Shown here: piece after piece, positions 8,697-18,143 of the stretch
How positions within the stretch are numbered: position 1 is the stretch's first letter
Layout: every line of letters starts with the position of its first letter
Origin: Paenibacillus sp. PAMC 26794
GTDB taxonomy: Bacteria; Bacillota; Bacilli; Paenibacillales; Paenibacillaceae
Length of the DNA stretch: 64,000 nucleotides
Direction of reading: 5' to 3'
Assembly: GCF_000316035.1 (NCBI RefSeq)
Contig: NZ_ANHX01000022.1
Location: 17,410 to 81,409 of the forward strand
Program-made: the position numbers and the translations under genes
Notes under the pieces: generated by a model
The model's database searches: none
Seen by the model: only the letters and a program-made list of their open reading frames with translations
What the model was told of the DNA's origin: nothing

Positions 8697-11600
8697 TCAA
8701 ACTACAACATGCCATCGGTCACGAATTTCAGAAATCCAATCGGTCATTTTCCAGCTGTCATCACATGGAACTGCACCTTTAACCCTGGAATATTTACGTT
8801 TTACATAATAACCTTGACCCGGAGGCAGTACCTTCAGCCCACCTGAACTACCTCCAGATTCGGAATAAGGTATACGGAAGAACGAGAGATCGTTAGGGTC
8901 TAAAGTCCCGAACAGCATTCCACTCTGGGAAGCCTTCACATCCGTTACCCAGTCAGAACCAAAGGTTGGGAAGTCTGCCGGAACCCCGGATAGAATCACG
9001 TGTACACCGCGATCCCTTCCTTGACGAACAATCGCTCCCAATTGATCTTTTACATTAAAATCGTTTAGCTGCTTGGACAGGGTGTCCGCATCGTCGATGA
9101 CGAGCACAAGTTCCGGTCCACCGGAAATCTCGCCTCTTTTCAGAACTTCATCGTACAACTGTTGAATGACAGGTGCAAGCTGTTCTTCTCGCGATACATG
9201 TCCACGGACATGGGGCAAACTGCTGATTTCCCCCAGCCCACCTGAGCCATAACGCATATCTACTGTGTATATTTGCACATCTTCCGGAGAAGCATGATAA
9301 GCCAGTGATAACATCCATGTCAATAAAAATGTCGTTTTGCCGCCTTCCATCGGACTCGTTACCATGAAATGCGGACCTTCACGCAGATTAAGCTCGAATG
9401 GTTCCAGATCATCCGTAAGCAGTCCCACAGGGACAGTTACAGACGATGTATCCCAAGCCTGACCATATGATCCTGTCCGAATGAGCAGATCCTTCAGTTT
9501 GATTTCTTCCGGAAGTGGAGCAATCTGCGGAGCTTCTTCCCCTGTCCAGCCTTGGCGAATCTCAGCAATCGTACGGCGCAGTGCCGATGAACGCTTGCCC
9601 TCATCTGCCCCGGAAGAAGGTAATGCCGCCTGGAACATTAACGGAGGCACTTGCCCTTTGACCAGACCTCTTCCTGGCGGAAGTTGACTTGGCGCCTTGG
9701 AAGGTCTTCCCACGGCATAATAATAATCGCTTGGATCGGATAACTCAAATGAAACCGCATTAGGAATATTACTTCTGAATTTCTCAAATACATCTGTTAC
9801 CCGATTGGCGGTGAGCACAAAGGTGATACCCAAACTTCCGCCTTCACGCAGGATCGTCTCCAGAAGTTCATTTTCTTCCGGATAGGCATTGCGGAATGAA
9901 AGATAACCATCGATAACGACCACAACCTGCGGGACAGCCGCGTGAGCTGTCCGGCGGTAGGCCGAAATCGTTTTAACCCCCGCCTCCGAGACGATATCTT
10001 TGCGTTGTGCTGACAGCTTAAGAATATAGCGGAATAACCGCTTGATCCGATCTTCCTCTTCAGCCATCATCACGCCCCCGATCTGAGGTAGTGCTGCAAA
10101 GTCCTTCATCATGCGGCCCATGTCGATAATGTAACCATGCCAAGGCTCAGTTCTGTGGGAACGCGCCAGGGACATAAGCAAGGTCTGAACAAATGTTGTT
10201 TTGCCCAGTCCTGGCATGCCGTACACGACCAGATGGCCTTGGTCCACAGGCAATGCGAGCGGTTGTTGGCGCTGATTCGGAAGATCATCCAGCAAACCAA
10301 CCAGTGGTTTCAGACCACTCGCTCCGCCATCAAGCAGCAGATCCCGATGCTCTTCTTCCTGCCATTCCTGAAGACTTTCCCATTCCAGTGTCTCTGGTAA
10401 AGGTGGCAACCATGGTCCTGGCAAACGACGGATACCCGCATCTGCTGCAGACTGCGCAACATAATCAATAAATACCTGAAGCTGTTTCGGAACATCTTCA
10501 CCTTTGAGAACGGCTCTGCGCTCTCCAGTTAACAGAGGCTCCCGCTTACCGTTCAGGCGCACTTCCATAACAGGCAATACCGTTGTTGAATCCTCCTGCT
10601 GGTTATAAGGTGCACCACTCCAGGCGAATTGCATTTCTTCAAACACTTCATCACTACCAACCTGGAAATAACCACGACCAGGCTTCGTAATCCAGGCAGC
10701 ATTTGGAATCTTGATCATGTCCCTGCTGTCTCCCTCACTTTGTACGCGAAGGCAGATCCGGAAGCGCGAATTACTCCATATTTTATCGTCCACAACACCA
10801 GCTGGCTTTTGAGTTGCCAGAATTAGATGAACCCCAAGTGTCCGGCCAATGGCCGCGATACTGATCAATTCATCCATGAACTCCGGCTGATCTCGCTTCA
10901 ATTGAGCAAACTCGTCAATGATAATAACCAAATGTGGAAGTGGCTGTTCATGTCTGGAGCGCAGAATCTTGTAATATTCATCAATGTGCTGGAGGTTTCC
11001 CGCATCATTTAATATTTTTTGCCTTCTGACCAGTTCGGCACGAAGTGAGACATTCGCTCGCTCAATCAGATTTCCATCCAGATTGGTGATCGTCCCTACC
11101 ACATGAGGCAGATCAACAAATGTATTGGACATACCGCCACCTTTATAGTCAATCAACATGAAGGCCAGATCATGGGGATGAAATTCAGCAGCGAGTGAAG
11201 CTACGATAGACTGGATGACTTCGCTTTTACCTGAACCGGTTGTACCTGCAATCAGACCATGGGGACCATGACCCTGACGTTCAATTTTGTCATGCAGGTT
11301 AATCGCAATTTTTTTACCGCCTGCTCTTACGCCCATAGGTACGGGTAACGTGTCAGGATATCTCGTCTGTCCCCACCTGGACACCACATCCAGATCTTCC
11401 ACACGTGATGTGCTCAGCATATCGAATAACGGAAGCACTTGCGGGATATCCGAAGCAGATGACCGCTTTAACCGGATCGGTGACATATAACGCGAAAGCG
11501 CCTCTGCCATCTCCTTCGAGATCACATCAGGCTTGTATGTTTGTTGAATAACATCCGCATCTTCCGTTTTTTTGATATACACCCCTTTGCCTTTCGAGGC

Positions 11601-12701
11601 ATCCATAATCAACTGACAATGCATCGGTAGAGACTCTTTGCGATTAGCCAGTATGATGGTGCATACATCAATCTCGTGAGCAGACTCCAGCAGCAGCGGA
11701 AGCAACGGTTCTTCTTCAATTAATTGCGTATCGGAGAGAATTACAACGTAACATGGCGTTTGTACGCTTTTCTTGTAGCGGTCTTCCTTATTGTTACGAC
11801 GTCGGTTCAACACGGAAAACAAGCTGTCCGCCAATTGATGCGCACCGCTGTGCCTGTCGGCCATATAGCGTTGTCCTTGGTCTTCATCCCAGATATGGGG
11901 CATCCAGCGAAGCCAGTCCCATTCCTTGCTGTCCTTTTCTTCATAGAAAGCAGCAAGCTTCAGTTCATCCGGGGAATGGCGTACCGTCAGTTGTGAGATG
12001 ATGACTCGCAGGGAAGCAAGCACTTCCTCCCGATCACCGACAAGTCCCATAACCTTCGATTGGAACAAAGGCAATGTAATGGAAGCATCCGGTACCGTCT
12101 GGAATTCAGCCGCAAGTTCATGGGCCGCTTCAATCAGCTCATCCTTCTCGTAACCATCAATCCGCGGAACCTGAAGTTTGATGCGGAATGGAATCTCTCC
12201 CGTACCAATGCGTACCTGAAGGAAATCATCATCCTCTGGTGAACGCTCCCACAAGGAACTGTTCCGGTTCTTCACCACTTGAAGACACACACCCGGATCA
12301 CCATGAATTTCGTACAGGCTCTTCACTTGCTCCGCCTGAGCTTCCTTCAGTTCTTCCCGGTGTTTGTCCAGTTGGGCAAGATACATTATTTTTCGTTCTT
12401 CCAATTTTTTGCGATATGATTTCTTGTTGCTCAGATACACGAAGAATGGAATGGTGTAAGAAGTAAGCATCATCATGACCGTCATCATCTGAAACATCAT
12501 ATAATTGCTGTTGCCCATTTTGCCGGTCATATTGATATATACGTAGAAACCAATGCTGACCATGGTCATCATGATCGGCACAATAATGGATATCATGGAA
12601 AACGTGGGTTTGCTCGGTTCTGTTGGAGGCCTGAGTATTTCGAGTCTCTCTTCCTTGAGAACCGGTGTCATTCTTGGAGAACGCTGATATAACACATTCA
12701 C
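8697..12701 (-). CDS. essC: Type VII secretion motor ATPase EssC/EccC
   Basis: The 1334-residue motor of type VII secretion. Two transmembrane helices (about 36-56 and 69-91) follow an RPP motif, then three FtsK/SpoIIIE ATPase domains: Walker A GTTGSGKS (486-493) with Walker B LVIIIDEF (about 591-598), GMPGLGKTT (828-836), and a degenerate SPMEGGKTT (1116-1124). The N-terminal FHA pair of Staphylococcus/Bacillus EssC is absent; the N-terminus looks instead like actinobacterial EccC (RPP then two TM). The start is GTG with SD AAAGGAGG ten bases upstream. It is the only hallmark membrane component in the locus. Confidence 0.95.
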   Translation of the reverse strand: MNVLYQRSPRMTPVLKEERLEILRPPTEPSKPTFSMISIIVPIMMTMVSIGFYVYINMTGKMGNSNYMMFQMMTVMMMLTSYTIPFFVYLSNKKSYRKKLEERKIMYLAQLDKHREELKEAQAEQVKSLYEIHGDPGVCLQVVKNRNSSLWERSPEDDDFLQVRIGTGEIPFRIKLQVPRIDGYEKDELIEAAHELAAEFQTVPDASITLPLFQSKVMGLVGDREEVLASLRVIISQLTVRHSPDELKLAAFYEEKDSKEWDWLRWMPHIWDEDQGQRYMADRHSGAHQLADSLFSVLNRRRNNKEDRYKKSVQTPCYVVILSDTQLIEEEPLLPLLLESAHEIDVCTIILANRKESLPMHCQLIMDASKGKGVYIKKTEDADVIQQTYKPDVISKEMAEALSRYMSPIRLKRSSASDIPQVLPLFDMLSTSRVEDLDVVSRWGQTRYPDTLPVPMGVRAGGKKIAINLHDKIERQGHGPHGLIAGTTGSGKSEVIQSIVASLAAEFHPHDLAFMLIDYKGGGMSNTFVDLPHVVGTITNLDGNLIERANVSLRAELVRRQKILNDAGNLQHIDEYYKILRSRHEQPLPHLVIIIDEFAQLKRDQPEFMDELISIAAIGRTLGVHLILATQKPAGVVDDKIWSNSRFRICLRVQSEGDSRDMIKIPNAAWITKPGRGYFQVGSDEVFEEMQFAWSGAPYNQQEDSTTVLPVMEVRLNGKREPLLTGERRAVLKGEDVPKQLQVFIDYVAQSAADAGIRRLPGPWLPPLPETLEWESLQEWQEEEHRDLLLDGGASGLKPLVGLLDDLPNQRQQPLALPVDQGHLVVYGMPGLGKTTFVQTLLMSLARSHRTEPWHGYIIDMGRMMKDFAALPQIGGVMMAEEEDRIKRLFRYILKLSAQRKDIVSEAGVKTISAYRRTAHAAVPQVVVVIDGYLSFRNAYPEENELLETILREGGSLGITFVLTANRVTDVFEKFRSNIPNAVSFELSDPSDYYYAVGRPSKAPSQLPPGRGLVKGQVPPLMFQAALPSSGADEGKRSSALRRTIAEIRQGWTGEEAPQIAPLPEEIKLKDLLIRTGSYGQAWDTSSVTVPVGLLTDDLEPFELNLREGPHFMVTSPMEGGKTTFLLTWMLSLAYHASPEDVQIYTVDMRYGSGGLGEISSLPHVRGHVSREEQLAPVIQQLYDEVLKRGEISGGPELVLVIDDADTLSKQLNDFNVKDQLGAIVRQGRDRGVHVILSGVPADFPTFGSDWVTDVKASQSGMLFGTLDPNDLSFFRIPYSESGGSSGGLKVLPPGQGYYVKRKYSRVKGAVPCDDSWKMTDWISEIRDRWHVVV

Positions 12702-12755
12702 GAAGAGAAGACCTCCTTTAGTTCGTTCAATAATGAATGAATACGTTCAAAAGCC

Positions 12756-13076
12756 CTATTCGTTGCTGTCCTGTTGAAACAATGAACGTCTTCCATATAC
12801 AGGCGCTTCTTCCGAAGTCGTTGAAAAAGCCCGCTGGACACGTACGCAACTGCCTTGTCGCAGTCCTGTTTCCATTAACTGCTGTGCGTTCTGCGGAGAG
12901 AACCACAGACCTTCCGGAAACTTGGCTTCAAGGATGTACTGAATGCCGTCTCCCGGTGCCTGTCCAAAAATGCGAACGCCGAGTAATGTCTTCAAATGTT
13001 CAATGGTAAATTCGTCCGGAACATCGATGTCGAACCATTCTCCTTCCTCGCGGCCGGAATACACGGTTAGAATCAT
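12756..13076 (-). CDS. yukD: YukD/EsaB ubiquitin-like T7SS protein
   Basis: A 106-residue small protein with a ubiquitin-like beta-grasp opening (MILTVYSGREEGEWFDIDVP), as in YukD/EsaB of Firmicute type VII systems. Compared with the ~80-residue family norm it has a longer, Ser/Gln-rich C-terminus. The ATG at 13076 is preferred because GGAGGG lies seven bases before it; an in-frame ATG at 13091 would include that SD. It is the first gene of the locus and precedes the motor gene by 54 bases. Confidence 0.85.
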   Translation of the reverse strand: MILTVYSGREEGEWFDIDVPDEFTIEHLKTLLGVRIFGQAPGDGIQYILEAKFPEGLWFSPQNAQQLMETGLRQGSCVRVQRAFSTTSEEAPVYGRRSLFQQDSNE

Positions 13077-13368
13077 CCGAATCCCTCCCATGGTCTCATA
13101 TGTAAATTGTCCTAATGTCAGATTAAATCAAAAAAAAGAGAATGAATCGTTATATCAACCCTATTTTCTTACATAAACACCCTGTTTGCAATGTACCACC
13201 TGTAATTTCGTTACATATGACCCACGTATATATTAAAATATCGTACATTCGACTCAGAACTTTCGTGGCGGTTATGCATTTAAATATTGCGAGGATACGA
13301 AACTTATCGTTTTTTGTTCCATTTATATGGTAATTAAGTTACGTTTTTCAGGACTTTTATTCCTTCGC

Positions 13369-13385
13369 TCACAATTGAATTGTGA
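13369..13385. promoter_or_regulatory. Perfect 17-bp palindrome upstream of the T7SS locus
   Basis: TCACAATT-G-AATTGTGA is a perfect inverted repeat in the AT-rich 13092-13498 gap, between the T7SS locus (minus) and a small plus-strand gene. It looks like an operator for a dimeric regulator. No other clear signal was found in this gap. Confidence 0.45.
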
Positions 13386-13498
13386 ACACTTTTCAAACAT
13401 TACCCACCTTTATGTTTTCATAAGCTGATTTTAAGGTAATTTTAAGCATTGGAATTTAATATTAGCTGTATGAAATAACAACCGTGAGGTGATTTCAA

Positions 13499-13738
13499 GT
13501 GAGAACCCTAATAACCTTTCAAAACAAATCAATCCCTGTATATTTTAATCAAGAAAACAAACAACCTATGCAGAAGACATTAAGATTGCTTAGCAGTGCT
13601 CTTGAGCATAAAATTAGCAACGGTAAACGCGCCATTCAAAAATGTCTGCATTCTTTAATTAGTATTGAGATTGTGAATGGAGAAGCCATTCTCCACAGTC
13701 GAAGTGAAAACGACTCCCTTGCTTTATCCTTATATTAA
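13499..13738 (+). CDS. Small hypothetical protein (79 aa), divergent from T7SS
   Basis: A 79-residue basic-to-neutral protein starting with GTG at 13499, with GAGGTG eight bases upstream and a good intrinsic terminator 36 bases after the stop. No signal peptide, TM or motif is recognised. The complete set of expression signals suggests a real gene. It shares the AT-rich intergenic region with the T7SS operon, so co-regulation is possible but unproven. Confidence 0.6.
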   Translation: MRTLITFQNKSIPVYFNQENKQPMQKTLRLLSSALEHKISNGKRAIQKCLHSLISIEIVNGEAILHSRSENDSLALSLY

Positions 13739-13774
13739 AAGGAGTCAAGCAAGCCACACTCAGTACAAGACATG

Positions 13775-13812
13775 AAAAAGGAAGCTGTCGTTACAGACAA
13801 GCTTCCTTTTTT
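13775..13812 (+). terminator. Terminator after the 79-aa gene
   Basis: AAAAAGGAAGCTGTC and GACAAGCTTCCTTTTTT pair with one bulge and end in a T-run on the plus strand. Confidence 0.8.
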
Positions 13813-13860
13813 GAGTGGTATACACGTTAACAGCGGATCGCAATCATGATCAGCCATCAC

Positions 13861-14067
13861 TCAGTACAGTTTGCTCAGGACATAGGCGGCATCATGTTCT
13901 TCCGCAATCTCGGCTTTACGAATACGAATGACAAACAGCCGAATCAAATTGGCACGTGTATGTTCTTCCTGACAGGTATTCAGTTTCCTCAGAATAAAGC
14001 GGTCAATGGACATGAATTTAAGCCCCTTTGCCATTAAATTTACGGATCGATTCTTCCGTGTATCCAT
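13861..14067 (-). CDS. Possible small hypothetical protein (68 aa)
   Basis: A 68-codon frame, Lys/Arg-rich in the first half (MDTRKNRS...), with no recognised family. An AGGAGG exists upstream but about 33 bases from the ATG, too far for a normal start, and the internal Met codons have no SD. It could be a small gene or chance; the sequence is neither clearly coding nor clearly an antisense shadow of another gene. Confidence 0.3.
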   Translation of the reverse strand: MDTRKNRSVNLMAKGLKFMSIDRFILRKLNTCQEEHTRANLIRLFVIRIRKAEIAEEHDAAYVLSKLY

Positions 14068-14140
14068 AAATAACCTGATAGCGTCAGCCCCAAACAGCTT
14101 TTCCTCCTATATTAAGCCGTATTTTGCTGAGGTGTAGAAT

Positions 14141-14206
14141 TGTACAAAAAGTCCGTCCCACCAAGCTGGAGACGGACTTTCGCATGATTTGTCGATCTTT
14201 TTGTAA
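14141..14206. repeat. Short relative of the dispersed repeat (copy C)
   Basis: TGTACAAAAAGTCCG at one end and CGATCTTTTTGTA at the other are inverted, with an inner hairpin AGTCCGTC/GACGGACT. The ends match those of the 171-bp element at 2651 in pattern. It lies just downstream of the aldehyde dehydrogenase stop and could also act as its terminator. Confidence 0.55.
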
Positions 14207-14255
14207 CCCACTCTAATCATTCATAAATGCCCCTGCTAGTTTACTCTTTTTCGAC

Positions 14256-15731
14256 TTATTTCACTCCCGGATATTCCCGATATTGGTGCTGAATGCTGAT
14301 CCAACGAGTACGTGTAAACTTCTCAATTGCCCAATCCCCACCGAAACGTCCAATCCCTGAAGCTTTTTCACCGCCAAACATCACATGCGCTTCATCGTTC
14401 ACAGACTGATCATTTACATGCACCATACCCGATTCAATGCGCTGGGCAACCTGATATCCTCGATTCAGATCTTTGGTGAATACGGAACCACTAAGTCCAT
14501 ACGGGGTATCATTCGCCAAACGTACAGCTTCCTGCTCATCATGAGCCTTCATGATCACTGCTACTGGACCAAACAATTCCTGCTGCACGATATCTTGTTC
14601 AGGTTTAACATCGGCAAGTACAGTAGGAGACAGCACACTGCCTTTACTGGTCCCCCCGAGCAATAACCGTGCACCTTCGGCCTTGGTTTTGTTCACAAGC
14701 TCCAGCAATCGTTCTACCTCTTTTTCCCGAATGAGAGGACCAACCAGTGTGTTAGCATCCGCTGGATCACCTGCCTGGACATTCTTCGTTTTGGCAACAA
14801 ATGATTCGATGAATTGGTCGTAAATATCGGTATGCACAATGATACGATTCAGAGCCATACAGATCTGTCCCTGATGCAGAAACTTGCCAAAGACCGCCGC
14901 TTCAACAGTACGTTCAATGTCCGCATCTTCCAACACAACCATCGCGTTGTTGCCGCCAAGTTCCAGTGCCGTTTCTTTTAAATGTTCACCCGCCAGTTTA
15001 CCGATCCCTTGTCCAACTTCGGTGGAACCCGTGAATGAAATTACTTTGGGAACCGGATGAGCGACAAAGTAATCCCCAATCTCGCTGCCACTTCCGGCGA
15101 CGACATTCAGCACGCCCTCAGGCAGACCAGCTTGTTCAAACAAATCGGCAATGAGCCAGCCTGCCGTAATCGGAGTGTCCGATGCTGGTTTAATCACCAC
15201 ACCATTACCAAGAGCAATCGCTGGAGCTACAGATCGAAGGCATAGATGCAAAGGGAAGTTCCATGGCCCGATAACACCAATCACTCCCTTATGCTCACGA
15301 ACCACACGGTTCTCTTTACCAGGGGTATTGGACGGGATGATCTCACCCTTCATGCGATAAGGAAAAGATGCTGCTTCATCCACAACACGTTTAGCCGCTG
15401 CAAACTCCGCCTCCGATTTGAATCGGGTACTCCCGGATTCCGTGATCAACAGTTGAATGATCTCCTCTTTTCGCTCTGCCATCAGGGATGAAACTTTACG
15501 CAATACCTCTTCTTTCACAGCAGGTAATGACTTCGCCCATTCAATCGAATTTTTCTGAGCTGACTCATAAGCCTTATCTATGTCTTCCTTATTGGAAGAG
15601 CGCCATGTGGCAATTACTTCTCCCGTATATGGATTGATATTCTCCATTGTTTTCTCACCGGAGCCATCTACCCATTTGCCATTAATATATTGTTTCGTCC
15701 ATGTTGTATGTTCAGTGTCCATTAAAGTCAT
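14256..15731 (-). CDS. Aldehyde dehydrogenase family protein
   Basis: A 491-residue NAD(P)-dependent aldehyde dehydrogenase, full length for the superfamily. Landmarks are GPWNFP (cofactor/substrate site), GSTEVG, LELGGNN with the catalytic Glu, and GQICMA with the catalytic Cys. Overall wording resembles vanillin/benzaldehyde-type ALDHs, but the substrate cannot be fixed from sequence. Start ATG at 15731 (MTLMDTE) has AGGAGG nine bases upstream; the upstream in-frame start lacks an SD. Monocistronic, with a repeat/hairpin downstream. Confidence 0.93.
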   Translation of the reverse strand: MTLMDTEHTTWTKQYINGKWVDGSGEKTMENINPYTGEVIATWRSSNKEDIDKAYESAQKNSIEWAKSLPAVKEEVLRKVSSLMAERKEEIIQLLITESGSTRFKSEAEFAAAKRVVDEAASFPYRMKGEIIPSNTPGKENRVVREHKGVIGVIGPWNFPLHLCLRSVAPAIALGNGVVIKPASDTPITAGWLIADLFEQAGLPEGVLNVVAGSGSEIGDYFVAHPVPKVISFTGSTEVGQGIGKLAGEHLKETALELGGNNAMVVLEDADIERTVEAAVFGKFLHQGQICMALNRIIVHTDIYDQFIESFVAKTKNVQAGDPADANTLVGPLIREKEVERLLELVNKTKAEGARLLLGGTSKGSVLSPTVLADVKPEQDIVQQELFGPVAVIMKAHDEQEAVRLANDTPYGLSGSVFTKDLNRGYQVAQRIESGMVHVNDQSVNDEAHVMFGGEKASGIGRFGGDWAIEKFTRTRWISIQHQYREYPGVK

Positions 15732-15900
15732 GTGAATACGCCTCCTGATCAAGATTAAATGTCACACCTGCACAACGGTGTAATACATCATTAACCTTGT
15801 TCAGAATTACGCAAACGTGAAGACCTGAATTAACTCTTCCATTCTTTAAGCTTAAGAAAACAATACAACCCACACTATTCTGTCGCCATCTGCACGTCTT

Positions 15901-16440
15901 TCATCCGCCGGGCAGGCTCTTCTCTCCAAAGAGGCTTAAGTCTTCCCATCCGTAGCCAACTTCGATCAGATCTTGACCACCAATGCGGATGGACTGTGTC
16001 TGGACTGGAGTGCCTCCCATCTTTTCATAGAAGCGGCAAGCTGAATTACGCTCCAAAGCCCATATGATCAAATGTTTCATATTGTGGGTCTGCAGATGAT
16101 GAACGACATGTGTCGCGAGTTGCTGACCTATCCCCGTTTGTTGCACTTCCTTCAGCAGATATATAGCGTACAACTCTCCATCATAAGGTAATTTGCCTTC
16201 ACGCTCCTTACCTCCACAAGCAAATCCGACAATGTTCCCATCATCCTGTTCAGCTACCACCAGGATCTGATCCTTTTCGCCAGAACGAATGGTCTTCTCC
16301 CACTGGGACAATCTTGATTCTATAGTCAAATGATCCAAAAAATCGTCGGGCACAATTCCCCGATACGTTGTTTTCCAGCTCTCTGTATGTACATGGGCTA
16401 TCCCCTGTGCATCCCCTTCACGCGCCTGCCTGATCAGCAT
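15901..16440 (-). CDS. GNAT-family N-acetyltransferase
   Basis: A 179-residue acetyltransferase of the GNAT fold: an N-terminal IRQAREGD(A) strand-helix, HTESWKTTYRGIVPDDFL typical of the family, and the acetyl-CoA loop QTGIGQQLATHV (Q/RxxGxG/A). The acceptor is unknown. ATG at 16440 is used; the SD is weak, and a GTG three codons earlier is an alternative. It lies alone between the aldehyde dehydrogenase and L,D-transpeptidase genes. Confidence 0.85.
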   Translation of the reverse strand: MLIRQAREGDAQGIAHVHTESWKTTYRGIVPDDFLDHLTIESRLSQWEKTIRSGEKDQILVVAEQDDGNIVGFACGGKEREGKLPYDGELYAIYLLKEVQQTGIGQQLATHVVHHLQTHNMKHLIIWALERNSACRFYEKMGGTPVQTQSIRIGGQDLIEVGYGWEDLSLFGEKSLPGG

Positions 16441-16530
16441 AGCTATCACTCACTTTCTCTCGTAACTGCCGTAGCTTTACCATATTATATGTTCTTCTTT
16501 CTATAATTCCAAATTCATCCACTTCAGTCC

Positions 16531-16584
16531 TGATGCCGCTAGGCATGATTCGTAATCAAAAGTGGACTTTTTGAACTACCTCTT
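16531..16584 (-). repeat. Dispersed repeat, left half only (copy B)
   Basis: On the minus strand this starts AAGAGGTAGTTCAAAAAGTC and continues CACTTTTGATTACGAA, then TGCCTAGCGGCA, matching the left ~50 bases of the element at 2646 at about 85%. The right inverted repeat is missing. Confidence 0.55.
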
Positions 16585-16590
16585 ATAAAG

Positions 16591-16614
16591 TAAAATCCGG
16601 CCCTACGGCCGGAT
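16591..16614 (-). terminator. Terminator overlapping the L,D-transpeptidase stop codon
   Basis: ATCCGGCC-ctac-GGCCGGAT is an 8-bp perfect stem, and the TAG stop of the upstream gene falls in its loop; TTTTA follows on the minus strand. Confidence 0.75.
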
Positions 16615-16941
16615 CGTTACCCTAGTGCCTACAGATACCTTGGAAGACAGATCCAGTACATCCGAGTTGTACATGCGTATACAACCATGGGAGACGGATT
16701 TGCCAATAGACCAAGGCTCATTAGTACCGTGTATGCCATAATGGGGAGCAGACAACCCCATCCACAACACGCCAAATGGCCCACCTGGATTGGATTGTTT
16801 GTTAACAATAGTGAACTCCCCGTTTGGAGTCTGCGTGAGCATCTTGCCAGTACCCACGGGATAGCCCTTAATCACCTGATTGCCATCCAGAAGATACAAC
16901 ATGTGGTCAGACAGATCTACAATAATCCTGTAATCTGGCAT
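16603..16941 (-). CDS. L,D-transpeptidase (YkuD domain)
   Basis: A 112-residue protein made almost entirely of a YkuD catalytic domain. The active-site signature HGTNEP...SHGCIRM is present with the catalytic Cys, followed by the short C-terminal strand. L,D-transpeptidases form 3-3 peptidoglycan cross-links or anchor proteins. There is no signal peptide, TM or LysM domain, which is unusual for a wall enzyme but known for small Bacillus-type YkuD proteins linked to spores. SD GGAGGG precedes the ATG. Confidence 0.88.
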   Translation of the reverse strand: MPDYRIIVDLSDHMLYLLDGNQVIKGYPVGTGKMLTQTPNGEFTIVNKQSNPGGPFGVLWMGLSAPHYGIHGTNEPWSIGKSVSHGCIRMYNSDVLDLSSKVSVGTRVTIRP

Positions 16942-16997
16942 AATGACATCCCTCCTGACCTATCTTATGCAAGATACCGGATGATGCCCGCCTGATT

Positions 16998-18143
16998 TCA
17001 GGCTTCCTCCCACTCTTTCACACTACGGGAGTGCTTGGGTTTGCGACTACTCGCCGGTTTACTGGAGGCTGTTCGCCTTCTAGTTGCTACCTCTTCTTTA
17101 CGTTGCTGATATTGCAATTCCTTCTGCATTTTCAGATAATTATTCAGTCTTTTTTCATCCAATGAACCATCCTCTATGGCCTCTTTCACTGCACATCCAG
17201 CTTCCCGTGTATGACTGCAATCCAGAAATCTGCACGTGGCAGCAAGCTCTTCAATTTCTCCAAACGCTTGCGAAAGTCCGTCATTGCCTTCATCCCAGAG
17301 ATTAAGCTCACGCATTCCTGGAGTATCGATCAATACGGCTCCCTGTGGAAGTACAAACATCTCCCGATGTGTTGTCGTATGTCTCCCACGGCTGTCTCCC
17401 TCACGGACGGATTGGGTAAGTTGTACGTCCTCGCCCATCATCCAGTTCACAAGTGTAGACTTACCACTACCAGAAGAACCCGTCAGCGCAATAGTCAACC
17501 CTGGTTGTAGATATCTTTCTAGTAGAGATTTACCTTGGTCCTCCACAGCGGATATCGCAAACACTTCGACACCTGGAGCAATTCCCTCTACACTTCGGAT
17601 CTGCTCTTCCACATTCAGGCACAGATCACTTTTGCTCAAAACAATGACTGGCCTTACGCCACCATTCCAAGCCATCATCACGTATCTTTCCAGTCGTCTA
17701 AGGTTGAAATCATGATTAAGTGCAGCCACGATTAACAGTGTATCTACGTTTGCCGCGATTAATTGTTCCTTGGTCACTGGACCTGCCGCCTGTCTCGATA
17801 CCCTGCTCCGACGTGGCACCAGATTGTGAATAATTGCTTCTTCACCTGCCTGACCTGTAATTGCCACCCAATCTCCAACCGCTGGTGCCAAGCTGGTCTC
17901 CAGACTATCATGACGCATTCGGCCCGAAATCCTTCCCCAGCATTCGCCCTCTTCTGTAATCAAACGTTGCAGATGTCCATGGTCTGCGATAATTCTGGCT
18001 GGCTTTCTCTCCTGCTCTTCCATCCCTGTCTCTTGCCACAGTTCCTGCCACTTTGCTGACCAGCCGTACTTCTCAATATGGTTATCTAAAATAAAAATTC
18101 CTCCCAAAATAAGTTGTCTACTTCGTTCAAGCCGAGTGAACAA
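16998..18143 (-). CDS. rsgA: Ribosome small-subunit GTPase RsgA (YjeQ/YloQ family)
   Basis: A circularly permuted GTPase that assists 30S maturation. Motif order is permuted as expected: an OB-fold region first, then SKSD (G4), GSSGSGKST (G1), DTPGMREL (G3), and the C-terminal zinc knuckle CRFLDCSHTREAGC. The tail is Lys/Arg/Ser-rich. The length of 381 includes an N-terminal extension; the start is uncertain. A TTG at 18143 has GGAG four bases upstream, while a strong GGGAGG at about 18105 is followed only by ATT codons. Two upstream hairpin terminators separate it from the peptide gene. Confidence 0.9.
   Translation of the reverse strand: MFTRLERSRQLILGGIFILDNHIEKYGWSAKWQELWQETGMEEQERKPARIIADHGHLQRLITEEGECWGRISGRMRHDSLETSLAPAVGDWVAITGQAGEEAIIHNLVPRRSRVSRQAAGPVTKEQLIAANVDTLLIVAALNHDFNLRRLERYVMMAWNGGVRPVIVLSKSDLCLNVEEQIRSVEGIAPGVEVFAISAVEDQGKSLLERYLQPGLTIALTGSSGSGKSTLVNWMMGEDVQLTQSVREGDSRGRHTTTHREMFVLPQGAVLIDTPGMRELNLWDEGNDGLSQAFGEIEELAATCRFLDCSHTREAGCAVKEAIEDGSLDEKRLNNYLKMQKELQYQQRKEEVATRRRTASSKPASSRKPKHSRSVKEWEEA

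Noticed and set aside
13861..14067. Possibly a Spo0E-like small protein
   Set aside because: The 68-codon frame does not show the SLE-x5-LD motif of that family, so no functional name was given.
17236..17715. Plus-strand ORF opposite rsgA
   Set aside because: The GTPase motifs and zinc knuckle are on the minus strand; the other frame shows only reverse-complement bias.
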